Positions 47,234 to 56,052 of a stretch of DNA of 64,000 nt are shown here, one piece after another. Within the stretch, counting starts at the first letter, position 1. Every line of letters begins with the position of its first letter. The stretch lies in contig NZ_VRZA01000001.1 in assembly GCF_008064665.1 (NCBI RefSeq), positions 62,001 to 126,000 of the forward strand, given 5' to 3'. Made by a program: the position numbers and the translations under genes. Below the pieces are notes generated by a model. That model worked only from the letters and a program-made list of their open reading frames with translations. It ran no database searches and was not told the origin of the DNA. This DNA is from Parahaliea maris. GTDB taxonomy: Bacteria > Pseudomonadota > Gammaproteobacteria > Pseudomonadales > Halieaceae.

Positions 47234-48034
47234 ATGCCATTACCTCTGATAGCCACCCTGGCCGCCCTGCTCTACCTGGTGGCGACCGGGATGCAGCTCG
47301 TTGCGCTGGCGCAACGCGGCACCAACGCGAGCCGCCTGCCAGTCAGCATCGCGGTACTGGCCATGGCCTGTCACGCGCTCGTGGCCTGGGACAGTATCAG
47401 CACCGAGGACGGGGTCCACCTGGGCTTTTACAAGGTGGCTGCACTGGTGTTCCTGGCCGTCAATATTGCCTGCGTGGTGGCGATTGCGCTGAAAAGGCCA
47501 CTTCACAACCTGCTGCTGGTGCTGTTTCCACTGTCCGCCGTCGCGGTCATGGTATCCAGCCTCGGCCCCCAGACCGAGCACGCCAGCCACCTCGGCCACG
47601 GCCTGCTTATACATGTGGCCAGTTCGATCATCGCCTATGCCGTACTCACCCTGGCCGCAGTCCAGGCCGGTGTACTGGCCGTACAGGACCGGCAACTGCA
47701 CGAACGCCACCCGGGCGGCATCGTAAAATGGCTGCCGCCGCTGCAACGCATGGAAGCCATGCTGTTTGAACTGCTGTGGGTGGGCGTGATCCTGCTGACG
47801 GTGGCGATTGTCACCGGCTTCATTTTTGTGGAAGACCTGTTCGCCCAGCACCTGGTCCACAAGACGGTGCTGACCATCGTGGCGTGGATGACTTTCTCGT
47901 CCCTGCTGTGGGGCCACTACCAGCTGGGCTGGCGCAGCCAGACGGCGGTGCGCCTGACCCTGGCGGGATTCCTGGCGCTGATGCTGGCGTTTTTCGGCTC
48001 CAAACTGGTGCTGGAACTCATCCTCCAGCGCTAA
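47234..48034 (+). CDS. CcsA/YpjD-like cytochrome c assembly protein
   Basis: 266-residue inner-membrane protein of the CcsA/CcmC haem-handling superfamily (YpjD group, commonly next to ffh). About eight helices; conserved His in SHLGHGLLIHVASS and near LVHKTV, and the Trp-rich SLLWGHYQLGWRSQTAVR. The real start is ATG at 47234: the frame extends upstream to 47135, but that part lies across the promoter region. The YpjD role is not firmly known; haem handling is inferred from the family. The next gene is corB-like. Confidence 0.9.
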   Translation: MPLPLIATLAALLYLVATGMQLVALAQRGTNASRLPVSIAVLAMACHALVAWDSISTEDGVHLGFYKVAALVFLAVNIACVVAIALKRPLHNLLLVLFPLSAVAVMVSSLGPQTEHASHLGHGLLIHVASSIIAYAVLTLAAVQAGVLAVQDRQLHERHPGGIVKWLPPLQRMEAMLFELLWVGVILLTVAIVTGFIFVEDLFAQHLVHKTVLTIVAWMTFSSLLWGHYQLGWRSQTAVRLTLAGFLALMLAFFGSKLVLELILQR

Positions 48035-48129
48035 TCCAGCCCCTCCATTCACGCCGCAAACAGGCTTGCCCCGCCCGGGCTTTTTCTTCAAGATAGCCGT
48101 TTGCTCATTACCAAGGGTTTTTTCCTGAC

Positions 48130-49383
48130 TTGAACGAAGCACCGCTGGGTCTTTTAAGCTCAGTTCTGGTAGTCCTCATTTTGCTTTCCGGTTTCTTCTC
48201 CAGTTCCGAAACCGGCATGATGTCCCTGAACCGCTACCGGCTGAAACACCTCAGGAAAAACAAGCATCGCGGAGCGCGCCGGGCCAGCAAACTGCTGCAG
48301 CGGCCCGACCGCCTGATCGGCTTGATCCTGATCGGTAATAACCTGGTCAATATCCTGGCCTCCGCTATCGCCACGGTGATCGCCATTCGCCTGTGGGGCG
48401 ATGCCGGCATCGCCATCGCTACCGGCGGCCTGACCCTGGTCATCCTGATCTTCGCCGAGATCACCCCTAAAACCATCGCCGCCCTGCACCCGGAGAAAGT
48501 CGCCTTCCCCGCCAGCATCATCCTGCTGCCGCTGATGAAGCTGATGTACCCGGCGGTGTGGCTGATCAACAGTGTCACCAACGGCCTGCTGCGCCTGCTG
48601 GGCGTGGACCCATCCAAGGGCGGCGACGAACACGTGTCCACGGAAGAGTTGCGCACCATCGTGACCGAGGCCGGCCAGCTCATCCCCACCCGCCACCGCG
48701 GCATGCTGCTGAACATCCTCGACCTCGAAGAGGTGTCGGTGGATGACATCATGGTGCCGCGCAACGATGTGTACGGCATCGACCTGGACGACTCGGACGA
48801 GGAAATTCTCGGCACCATCCAGGCCAGCTCCCACACCCGCCTGCCGGTGTGGCGCGACGACATCAATAACATCGTCGGTGTGCTGCACATGCGCAACATC
48901 AGCCGGGTGATCGACAAGCAGGGCCTCGACCGCGACGCGCTGGAGCGGGAGATGGAAACCCCCTACTTCATCCCCGAGAGCACCCCGCTGCACACCCAGC
49001 TGTTCAACTTCCAGAAGAACAAGCTGCGCCTGGGCGTGGTGGTGGATGAATACGGCGACGTGATGGGCCTGGTGGCGCTGGAGGATATCCTCGAAGAGAT
49101 CGTCGGTGAATTCACCTCCAACCTGGTGGACACGGCCGACACCATCTTCCCCCAGCGCGACGGCAGCTACATCATTACCGGCAACGCCAACATCCGCGAG
49201 ATCAACAAGTCCCTGCACTGGGAACTGCCAACCGATGGCCCCAAAACCCTCAGCGGGCTGATTCTGGAGTACCTGGAATCCTTCCCCGACGCCAATGCCG
49301 GCCTGAAGATAGAAGACTACCGCCTGGAGATCCTCGAATTACAGGGCAACGTCGTGCAGGCAGTACGGGCCTCCGCCGGCTAA
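48130..49383 (+). CDS. HlyC/CorC-family (CNNM-like) membrane protein, CorB type
   Basis: 417 residues: DUF21 membrane domain (about 5-190; FFSSSETGMMSLNRYRLKHL and LIGNNLVNILAS are CorB/YfjD signatures), a CBS pair (about 205-330, VDDIMVPRNDVYGIDL, VVVDEYGDVMGLV), and a C-terminal CorC_HlyC domain. Proposed role is Mg2+/Co2+ resistance or transport. It begins with TTG at 48130, which gives the family's N-terminus. It is 95 nt after the CcsA-like gene; a weak GC hairpin with T-run (near 48070) may separate them. Confidence 0.9.
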   Translation: MNEAPLGLLSSVLVVLILLSGFFSSSETGMMSLNRYRLKHLRKNKHRGARRASKLLQRPDRLIGLILIGNNLVNILASAIATVIAIRLWGDAGIAIATGGLTLVILIFAEITPKTIAALHPEKVAFPASIILLPLMKLMYPAVWLINSVTNGLLRLLGVDPSKGGDEHVSTEELRTIVTEAGQLIPTRHRGMLLNILDLEEVSVDDIMVPRNDVYGIDLDDSDEEILGTIQASSHTRLPVWRDDINNIVGVLHMRNISRVIDKQGLDRDALEREMETPYFIPESTPLHTQLFNFQKNKLRLGVVVDEYGDVMGLVALEDILEEIVGEFTSNLVDTADTIFPQRDGSYIITGNANIREINKSLHWELPTDGPKTLSGLILEYLESFPDANAGLKIEDYRLEILELQGNVVQAVRASAG

Positions 49384-49477
49384 ACTGCACCGCAGGACTG
49401 TCACGCGCGCGACAGATGCCGCCTCAGGGCGGCGCTACACTCGGCAACCTCGCAAAACCCTATAAAGTGAGGTCAGC

Positions 49478-50269
49478 ATGCTCTCAGAAGAACTGCGCAG
49501 TACCATCGCCACCCAGATCTACCGGTGTTTCCAGCAGGGTGAGCAAATCCCCCTCCTCAGCGCCCAGTACCCCGATCTGGAGATGGAAGATGCCTACCGC
49601 ATACAGGAGAAAGTCGTTGCCAGCTTCCAGGCGGACGGCCGCAAGATCAAGGGCTACAAGATCGGCCTGACCTCCAAAGCCATGCAGGAAATGGCCGGCA
49701 CCGACGAACCCGATTACAGCGCCATGCTGGATCATATGTTTCTGCCCGAGGCCAGCCACACCCCGCGCAGCGACTGGCAGAGCCCGATGGTGGAAATCGA
49801 ACTTGCGTTTGTCATGAAGGAGCGCCTGGAGGGCCCCGGCATCAACGTGGCCGATGTCATCCGCGCCACCGACTTCGTCCTCCCCGCCATCGAGATCGTG
49901 GACTTCCGGGTCGCCATGGCGCCGGGTATGACCGTCCGTGACACCATCTCCGACCTGGCCGCCGTGGGCGGCGTGGTCCTGGGCGGCAACCCGCTCGACC
50001 TGAAAGACTTCGACGTGCGCGGCGTCCGGGGCGATCTGCTGATCAACGGCGAGGTACGCGAGTCCGGCTGCTCAGACGCTGTACTCGGCAACCCGCTCAC
50101 CGCCGTTGCCTGGCTGGCCAACAAGCTGTCGGAATTTGGCGTTACCTTCGAGCCCGGCGATGTGATTCTGTCCGGCTCGTTCCTCCGTGCCCTGCCTGTA
50201 CAGGCCGGTGACGAGGTGGTCGCCCGCTTTGACAACGGCTTCGGCGACGTACTGCTGACCTTCGACTGA
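49478..50269 (+). CDS. FAH-superfamily hydratase, 2-oxohept-4-ene-1,7-dioate hydratase type
   Basis: 263 residues of the fumarylacetoacetate hydrolase fold, HpaH/MhpD group, which hydrates 2-oxo-4-enoates in aromatic catabolism. Seen are GYKIGLTSKAMQEM (about 62-75), the metal-binding VEIELAFVM (Glu pair) and the core LPAIEIVDFR. ATG at 49478 has GAGG 6-8 nt upstream. The HpaI-type aldolase follows after 31 nt, the order expected for sequential hydration and aldol cleavage. The ring-opening enzymes of the pathway are not in the window, so the substrate is open. Confidence 0.88.
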   Translation: MLSEELRSTIATQIYRCFQQGEQIPLLSAQYPDLEMEDAYRIQEKVVASFQADGRKIKGYKIGLTSKAMQEMAGTDEPDYSAMLDHMFLPEASHTPRSDWQSPMVEIELAFVMKERLEGPGINVADVIRATDFVLPAIEIVDFRVAMAPGMTVRDTISDLAAVGGVVLGGNPLDLKDFDVRGVRGDLLINGEVRESGCSDAVLGNPLTAVAWLANKLSEFGVTFEPGDVILSGSFLRALPVQAGDEVVARFDNGFGDVLLTFD

Positions 50270-50300
50270 ATTACGCCTCGGCACTCACAGGAGCGACACC

Positions 50301-51086
50301 ATGATCAACCAGGCACTACAACACTGGCGCGCCGGGGAAGCTTCCCTTGGCGCGTGGTCCAACCTGCCCGATATCCACCTGGCGGAAACGCTGGCCCGCA
50401 TGGGCTTTGACTGGATCTGTTTCGACCTGCAGCACGGCCTCATGGACTACGGCGACCTGACCCGCCTGCTGCCCGCCATCTGCGGCCAGCCGGTCACCCC
50501 CCTGATACGCGTTGCGGCCAACCAGCCGGAACAGATCGGCAAGGTACTGGATGCAGGCGCTCACGGTGTGATCGTGCCTATGGTCAACAGCGCCGAAGAC
50601 GCCCGACGGGCCGCCTCCGCCTGCCGCTATCCGCCAGCCGGCACCCGCTCCTGCGGCCCCCTGCGTGACGCCATGATCGAAGGCTTCAATTACCTGGCAA
50701 CGGCCAACGAACAGATTGCCTGCATCGCCATGATCGAAACCGACGAGGGCCTGGCCAACGTGGAGGCCATCGCCGCCACCGAGGGCGTGGATGCCCTGTT
50801 CGTCGGCCCCATGGACCTCTGTTACGGTCTGGGCCTGGCGCCGGGGGATTTCGAAAATCCAGTGTTTACCGCGGCCATCGAACGCATCCTGGCCGCCACC
50901 CGCAGCGCCGGTATCGCCGCCGGCATGTTTGGCTACACTGCCGAGATGGCGCACATGGCGATCAACAACGGTTTTGCCTTCGCCTCCGCCGGCACCGATA
51001 TCAGCTTCTTCCGCAGCGGCGCCCAGCAGGCGCTGACCACCGCCAGCGGTGAACAGAACGACAACCAGAAAAAGGCCGTGTACTAA
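50301..51086 (+). CDS. HpcH/HpaI-type class II aldolase
   Basis: 261-residue TIM-barrel aldolase that splits 4-hydroxy-2-oxo acids to pyruvate and an aldehyde. Seen are FDLQHGLMDYGDL (about 45-57; substrate and metal region, family usually DxEH), VPMVNSAEDAR, the metal Glu in CIAMIETDEG and VGPMDLCYGLG. AGGAG precedes the ATG. Between the hydratase and the alcohol dehydrogenase. Macrophomate-synthase-like and 2-dehydro-3-deoxyglucarate aldolases share the fold, so the true substrate is uncertain. Confidence 0.9.
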   Translation: MINQALQHWRAGEASLGAWSNLPDIHLAETLARMGFDWICFDLQHGLMDYGDLTRLLPAICGQPVTPLIRVAANQPEQIGKVLDAGAHGVIVPMVNSAEDARRAASACRYPPAGTRSCGPLRDAMIEGFNYLATANEQIACIAMIETDEGLANVEAIAATEGVDALFVGPMDLCYGLGLAPGDFENPVFTAAIERILAATRSAGIAAGMFGYTAEMAHMAINNGFAFASAGTDISFFRSGAQQALTTASGEQNDNQKKAVY

Positions 51087-51096
51087 GAGGAACACC

Positions 51097-53241
51097 ATGA
51101 CCACAATAAGAAAGATTGCCCCGCTGCTACTGGCCTCCTGCCTGGCGGCCTCCGCCCAGGGTAAGGCGGTCACTGAAGAGCGCCTGGTCAAGGCTGACAG
51201 CGAGCCCGGCAACTGGATGAGTACCGGCCGCAACTACGGCGAGGAACGCTACTCTCCCCTGAAGCAGGTTACCGACGACAACGTCGACAACCTGGGGCTC
51301 GCCTGGAGCTACAAATACGAAGTTGACCGCGTGGTTGAAGCGACCCCCATCGTGGTCGACGGTGTGATGTACACCACCGGCGCCTACAGCATGGTGTTCG
51401 CCCTGGACGCCAAAACCGGCGAGGAACTGTGGCGCTACGACCCCAAAGTCTGGCGCGGCATCCAGGGCCGGGGCTGCTGCGATGCGGCCAACCGCGGCGT
51501 CGCCGTGTGGGGTGACAAGGTCTTTGTGGGGGTGTACGACGGTCGCCTGGAAGCGCTCGACGCCAGCACCGGCGAACTGGTCTGGTCCGTCAACACGCTG
51601 GTCGACCCCGACCGCAACTACACCATCACCGGCGCCCCGCGTATCGTCAAGGGTAAGGTGATCATCGGCAACGGCGGCGCAGAATTTGGCGTACGGGGCT
51701 ACATCACCGCCTACGACACCGAAACCGGCAAGCAGGCCTGGCGCTTCTTTACCGTACCGGGAGACCCTGCCAAGGGTGACGAATCCGACACCATCAGCAT
51801 GATTCGCAAGACCTGGCACGGCGACAACTACTGGAAGCAGGGTGGCGGCGGCACCGTGTGGGACTCCATGGCCTACGACCCGGACCTGGACCTGCTGTAC
51901 ATCGGGGTGGGCAATGCCTCCTTCTGGAACCCGATGCTGCGCTCGGAAGCCAAGGGCGACAATCTGTTCGTCTCCTCCATCGTGGCCATTCGCCCGGACA
52001 CCGGCGAGTACGTATGGCACTACCAGACTACCCCCGGTGACGCCTGGGACTACACCGCCACCCAGCACATCATCGTCACCACCCTGGAATTCGCTGGCAA
52101 GCCGCGCCGGGTCGTGATGCAGGCACCCAAGAACGGCTTCTTCTACGTACTTGATGCCGCTACTGGCGAGTTCCTGTCAGCAGAGGCCTACGGCAAGCTG
52201 ACCTGGGCCAAGGGTATCGACCCCGAAACCGGCCGCCCCATCTTTGACATGGAAGCGGCAGACTACTGGAGCAAGGGCAGCGAACCAAAGATCGTGTTCC
52301 CCGGCTCCCAGGGTGCCCACAACTGGAACCCGATGAGCTACAACCCCGATACAGGCCTGGTCTACATTCCCCAGCAGGTGACCATGGAGTACTTCGAGCC
52401 GCTCACGGAAATGGACGCCAAGCCCCCCCAGGCCGGCGTGCCCAACCTGGGCCTTGTGGTCCCCAAAGTGCCGGAGACAATCGAGGAAATCGAACAGCTG
52501 GCCGGCATCTACCGCGGTAAACTGCTGGCCTGGGACCCGGTCAAACAGGAGGAGCGCTGGAGCCAGCCTTACGAACACATCGCCAACGGCGGCACCCTGA
52601 GCACCGCCGGTAACCTGGTATTCCAGGGCACTGCGGATGGCCGGGTCCTGGCCTACGCCGCCGATACCGGTGAGAAACTCTGGGAGCAACCGGTGTCCAG
52701 CGGTGTCGGTGCGGGCCCCATCAGCTACTCCGTGGACGGCGAACAGTACATTGCCTTCAACGTGGGTTGGGGCGGCGCCTTCCCCATCACCTTCGGCGCC
52801 CTGGCCTACCGCACCCACGTGGTGAACGACTCCCGCCTGTACGTGTTCAAGCTCGGCGGCAAGGCGGACCTGCCGCCGGTCAAACGCCGCACGATCGAAC
52901 TGCCCAACCCGCCGCCACTTGAAGCAGATGAGGCAACGCTTGCCGAGGGCGGTGAACTGTTCGCCCTGCACTGCGGCGTATGCCACGGCCTGTCCGCCAT
53001 GAGCGCCGATATCATCCCCGACCTGCGCTATCTCGGCGAGCAGCAGCACAAGGACTTCCTGCCCATTGTGTTTGGCCTGCGCTCCAATAAGGGCATGCCG
53101 CCCTTCGGTGGCATTCTCGAGCCTGACCAGGTGGAAAGCATCCGCCAGTACATCATTTCCCGCAGCCACCACTGGCGCAGCGAACTGCTCAAGCAGGACG
53201 CGAGTCGCGCAGAAGAAGGTGGCGAAAGCACCGGGAAATAA
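51097..53241 (+). CDS. Quinohaemoprotein alcohol dehydrogenase (PQQ, haem c)
   Basis: Periplasmic alcohol dehydrogenase, 714 residues. Eight-bladed propeller with PQQ repeats (FALDAKTGEELW), the vicinal disulfide RGCCDAANRG (Cys127-Cys128) over PQQ, and the catalytic Asp region PGDAWDYTATQ. A C-terminal cytochrome c domain carries CGVCH (Cys626, Cys629, His630) and a Met ligand in GMPPF (about 667), so type II. The leader ends LLASC, so a lipid anchor is possible. GAGG precedes ATG at 51097. Oxidises a primary or secondary alcohol; here perhaps feeding the neighbouring aldehyde dehydrogenase. Confidence 0.94.
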   Translation: MTTIRKIAPLLLASCLAASAQGKAVTEERLVKADSEPGNWMSTGRNYGEERYSPLKQVTDDNVDNLGLAWSYKYEVDRVVEATPIVVDGVMYTTGAYSMVFALDAKTGEELWRYDPKVWRGIQGRGCCDAANRGVAVWGDKVFVGVYDGRLEALDASTGELVWSVNTLVDPDRNYTITGAPRIVKGKVIIGNGGAEFGVRGYITAYDTETGKQAWRFFTVPGDPAKGDESDTISMIRKTWHGDNYWKQGGGGTVWDSMAYDPDLDLLYIGVGNASFWNPMLRSEAKGDNLFVSSIVAIRPDTGEYVWHYQTTPGDAWDYTATQHIIVTTLEFAGKPRRVVMQAPKNGFFYVLDAATGEFLSAEAYGKLTWAKGIDPETGRPIFDMEAADYWSKGSEPKIVFPGSQGAHNWNPMSYNPDTGLVYIPQQVTMEYFEPLTEMDAKPPQAGVPNLGLVVPKVPETIEEIEQLAGIYRGKLLAWDPVKQEERWSQPYEHIANGGTLSTAGNLVFQGTADGRVLAYAADTGEKLWEQPVSSGVGAGPISYSVDGEQYIAFNVGWGGAFPITFGALAYRTHVVNDSRLYVFKLGGKADLPPVKRRTIELPNPPPLEADEATLAEGGELFALHCGVCHGLSAMSADIIPDLRYLGEQQHKDFLPIVFGLRSNKGMPPFGGILEPDQVESIRQYIISRSHHWRSELLKQDASRAEEGGESTGK

Positions 53242-53251
53242 GCATACTGCG

Positions 53252-53274
53252 CCCGCCACCGAGCCGGTGGCGGG
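53252..53274 (+). other. Perfect 10-bp stem hairpin after the alcohol dehydrogenase
   Basis: CCCGCCACCG-AGC-CGGTGGCGGG starts about 10 nt past the stop. No T-run follows, so it is better read as an RNA-stabilising or pausing hairpin than as an intrinsic terminator. Confidence 0.7.
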
Positions 53275-53433
53275 ACAGCCTCCTTTCGGTTACCAGTGCC
53301 TATAAATTCACCAGCTTTGTCGCCGGCGTGACAGAGCCTGGAGTCGTATTGCCGTAGCCTGCCACTCACCGCGCTAACGCAGGCGCGAGTAAAGCCTTGC
53401 TGTCCCAACCTAAAAATGTAAAGAGGGAATCCC

Positions 53434-55935
53434 GTGACGCAACCAATGAAACCCCTGTCAAAACTTTCTGCCATCGCCGTAGGACTGTTGGTCGCCCATG
53501 GCGCCTCCGCCCAACAGCTGGAAGAAGTGGTCGTAACCGCCACCAAGCGGGCAGAGAGCCTGCAGGATGTGCCGATCTCCATGGTCGCCATGAGCGGTGA
53601 ATCGATCCAGGAAATGAACATCACCCGCGGCGAAGACTTCGCTGTCGACATGCCCGCAGTGACCATCGCCCAGAACCCCATCGGTAACTTCATCTTCATA
53701 CGCGGTATCGGCACCCCCGGCGCCAACCAGGGCATGGAACAGTCGGTGTCGATCTTCCACGACGGCATCTACATGGGGCGGCACCAGCTTTCTCGCTCCC
53801 CCTTCATGGACCTTGAGCGGGTGGAAGTACTGCGCGGACCCCAGTCCATCCTGTTCGGCAAGAACACCATCGGCGGCGCCATCAGCCTGATCACCGCCAA
53901 GCCGACCCAGGAGCTGGAAGGCATGGTCAATGCGACCTATGGCTCCTACGGTGAAAAAGAGCTGAACGGCTACCTGTCCGGCCCCATCACCGACACCCTG
54001 AGCGGCCGCATCTCGGCTCGTGGTTACGAGACCGACGGCTACCTGGATAACGTCATCACCGGCGATGACGAACCATCGCGCGAGGACACCACCGTACGTG
54101 TGCAGTTAGCCTGGGACGCAACCGACAACCTCACCGTGACCGGCAAGTGGGAGAACAGCCAGTTCGATGCGAGTGGCACGACTTCCCAGCTCTCTACCTT
54201 TAACCCCTTCAATGCGGGTGCCCAGGGATTCAGCGACCTGAACCAGGCCCTGGTGGCCGCCGCCACCGGCGGTAATGGCCTGGAGAAATACGACGACGAA
54301 CGCGCCGTGGTCAACGATGGCGGCGAACTGCTGGGCCAGGTTCTCCCTGTGTTTGCCGGCCTGCCGGGCTTCCCCGACCTCGAGGAAGGCAACACCAACG
54401 AGATGGATATCGGCACCCTGACCCTGGACTGGGGCATGGGTGACCACACCCTGACCGCCATCACCGGCTACGCCCAGTACGAGTACCGGGACATCTGTGA
54501 CTGCGACTTCGCTGCCCTGCCCCTGACCCAGGCCGACGCCCGCGAAGACTACGACCAGTTCAGCCAGGAGATTCGCCTGACCTCCCCCGGCGGCGAAAAG
54601 CTCGACTACATCGTGGGCATGTACTACCACGAGAGCGACCTGACCTATAACGCCCGCGACAGCTTTGGCACCACCATGGCTTACCAGATGCTGGGCGTAC
54701 CCAGCCCGCTGCTGGTACCCAACCTGGCCCGCGAGTACACCATGGACCAGGAACAGGACATGTGGGCGGTATTTGGCTCCACCACCTACAGCTTCACCGA
54801 CACGACCCGCCTGACCGTAGGCCTGCGCTACTTTGAAGAAGAGAAGACCGCCGGCCACGTACTCGACAAATACTTCGGCGGCGGCTGGGACTTCAGCGCC
54901 CTGGCTGGCCTGCCCGCGGGCAGCATCGCGTTTGGCGATACCCCGGAAGATTACGACGCCTTTCTCAACGGTTTCGGCAGCGTCGACCTGGGCGGCATCA
55001 CCGGCGGCCAGATCACCGAGCTCATCTACCAGCAGCTGCTGGGTACCTACGAGCACGACATCCAGAACCGCAAGCGCAAGGAACAGGACTGGAACTGGCA
55101 GCTCACCCTGGAGCACGACCTGACCCAGGACATCATGGTGTTTGCCACGGCGTCGACCGGTACCAAGGGCGGCGGTTTCGACGGTCGCTTCCTGCTGACC
55201 ACCGATAACCCGCTGTTCGAGTACGACGAGGAAACTGCGGAAAACTACGAGCTCGGCATCAAGGCCTACCTGCTCGACAACACCATGACCTTCAACGCCA
55301 CGGCCTTCTACAGCACCGTGGAAGACTACCAGGTGAACATCTTCGACGGCGCCACGGGCTTCTTTGTCCAGAACGCAGCGGAGATCGAGTCCCAGGGCGT
55401 AGAGGTGGATGTGAACTGGGCGGCGACCGAAGAGCTGACCGTGCGCTTTGCCGGCAGCTACCTCGACGCCAGCTACGCCGAGTGGCCCAATGCTCCCTGC
55501 TGGGCCAGCCCGGCTGACGACGTCCGCGGTGGCTGCGTTGATTTCGGTACGCCCGGCGCCTATCGCGATGCGGGAGGTGACACCAACGTGTTCTCCCCCG
55601 AGTGGTCCTACAACCTGAACTTCAACTACGTGCAACCGGTTGCTGAGTCCCTGGAAGCCCGCTTTGTTCTGAACATCAACTACGCCGATGATCAGTTCGT
55701 AGCCTCCGACCTCGACCCGGTCTACGCCTACCAGGAGTCCTTCACCAAGTACGATCTGCGTGTGGCTCTGGGTAACGTCGCGGGAGACTGGGAAGTAGCA
55801 TTGATCGGCAAGAACCTGACCGATGAGCGCACTACCACTGGTAACGCTAACGACCAGCCACTGGTGGCCGGTAACGGCTTCAAGCTGACCGACCGCCCTC
55901 GCAGCTACATGATCCAGGCGATGTACCGCTTCTAA
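53434..55935 (+). CDS. TonB-dependent outer-membrane receptor
   Basis: 833-residue active-transport pore. Signal peptide about 1-26 (cut after ASA), TonB-box-like EEVVVTATKR at the mature N-terminus, plug domain about 45-160 with VEVLRGPQSILFGKNTIGG, and a 22-strand barrel ending YMIQAMYRF, with the usual C-terminal Phe. GTG at 53434. It belongs to the large group seen in marine degraders with organic ligands rather than classic siderophores, judging only from its setting next to catabolic genes. Followed by two strong hairpin terminators. Confidence 0.93.
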   Translation: MTQPMKPLSKLSAIAVGLLVAHGASAQQLEEVVVTATKRAESLQDVPISMVAMSGESIQEMNITRGEDFAVDMPAVTIAQNPIGNFIFIRGIGTPGANQGMEQSVSIFHDGIYMGRHQLSRSPFMDLERVEVLRGPQSILFGKNTIGGAISLITAKPTQELEGMVNATYGSYGEKELNGYLSGPITDTLSGRISARGYETDGYLDNVITGDDEPSREDTTVRVQLAWDATDNLTVTGKWENSQFDASGTTSQLSTFNPFNAGAQGFSDLNQALVAAATGGNGLEKYDDERAVVNDGGELLGQVLPVFAGLPGFPDLEEGNTNEMDIGTLTLDWGMGDHTLTAITGYAQYEYRDICDCDFAALPLTQADAREDYDQFSQEIRLTSPGGEKLDYIVGMYYHESDLTYNARDSFGTTMAYQMLGVPSPLLVPNLAREYTMDQEQDMWAVFGSTTYSFTDTTRLTVGLRYFEEEKTAGHVLDKYFGGGWDFSALAGLPAGSIAFGDTPEDYDAFLNGFGSVDLGGITGGQITELIYQQLLGTYEHDIQNRKRKEQDWNWQLTLEHDLTQDIMVFATASTGTKGGGFDGRFLLTTDNPLFEYDEETAENYELGIKAYLLDNTMTFNATAFYSTVEDYQVNIFDGATGFFVQNAAEIESQGVEVDVNWAATEELTVRFAGSYLDASYAEWPNAPCWASPADDVRGGCVDFGTPGAYRDAGGDTNVFSPEWSYNLNFNYVQPVAESLEARFVLNINYADDQFVASDLDPVYAYQESFTKYDLRVALGNVAGDWEVALIGKNLTDERTTTGNANDQPLVAGNGFKLTDRPRSYMIQAMYRF

Positions 55936-55936
55936 A

Positions 55937-55972
55937 ACAAAAAAGGGAAGAGCTCTCGCCCTTCCCTTTTTA
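55937..55972 (+). terminator. Intrinsic terminator after the TonB-dependent receptor
   Basis: AAAAAGGGAAG and CTTCCCTTTTT form a stem with a 10-nt loop, right after the stop codon and running into T-rich sequence. Confidence 0.9.
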
Positions 55973-55981
55973 TCTTCTCTG

Positions 55982-56013
55982 AACGGGCGCGATTATCGCG
56001 CCCGTTTTTGTTT
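55982..56013 (+). terminator. Second intrinsic terminator, tandem
   Basis: AACGGGCGCGA-TTA-TCGCGCCCGTT followed by TTTGTTT. It lies between the receptor's first terminator and the aldehyde dehydrogenase stop; the A-run on the left could let it work weakly in both directions. Confidence 0.85.
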
Positions 56014-56052
56014 GTCAGCCTTTCATCCTGATCCTGGCTTTTTATCTTGATC

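Noticed and set aside
54106-55635. 509-codon frame opposite the TonB-dependent receptor
   Set aside because: Shadow frame; Val/Gly/His-rich, no start signal, and the receptor has complete family features.
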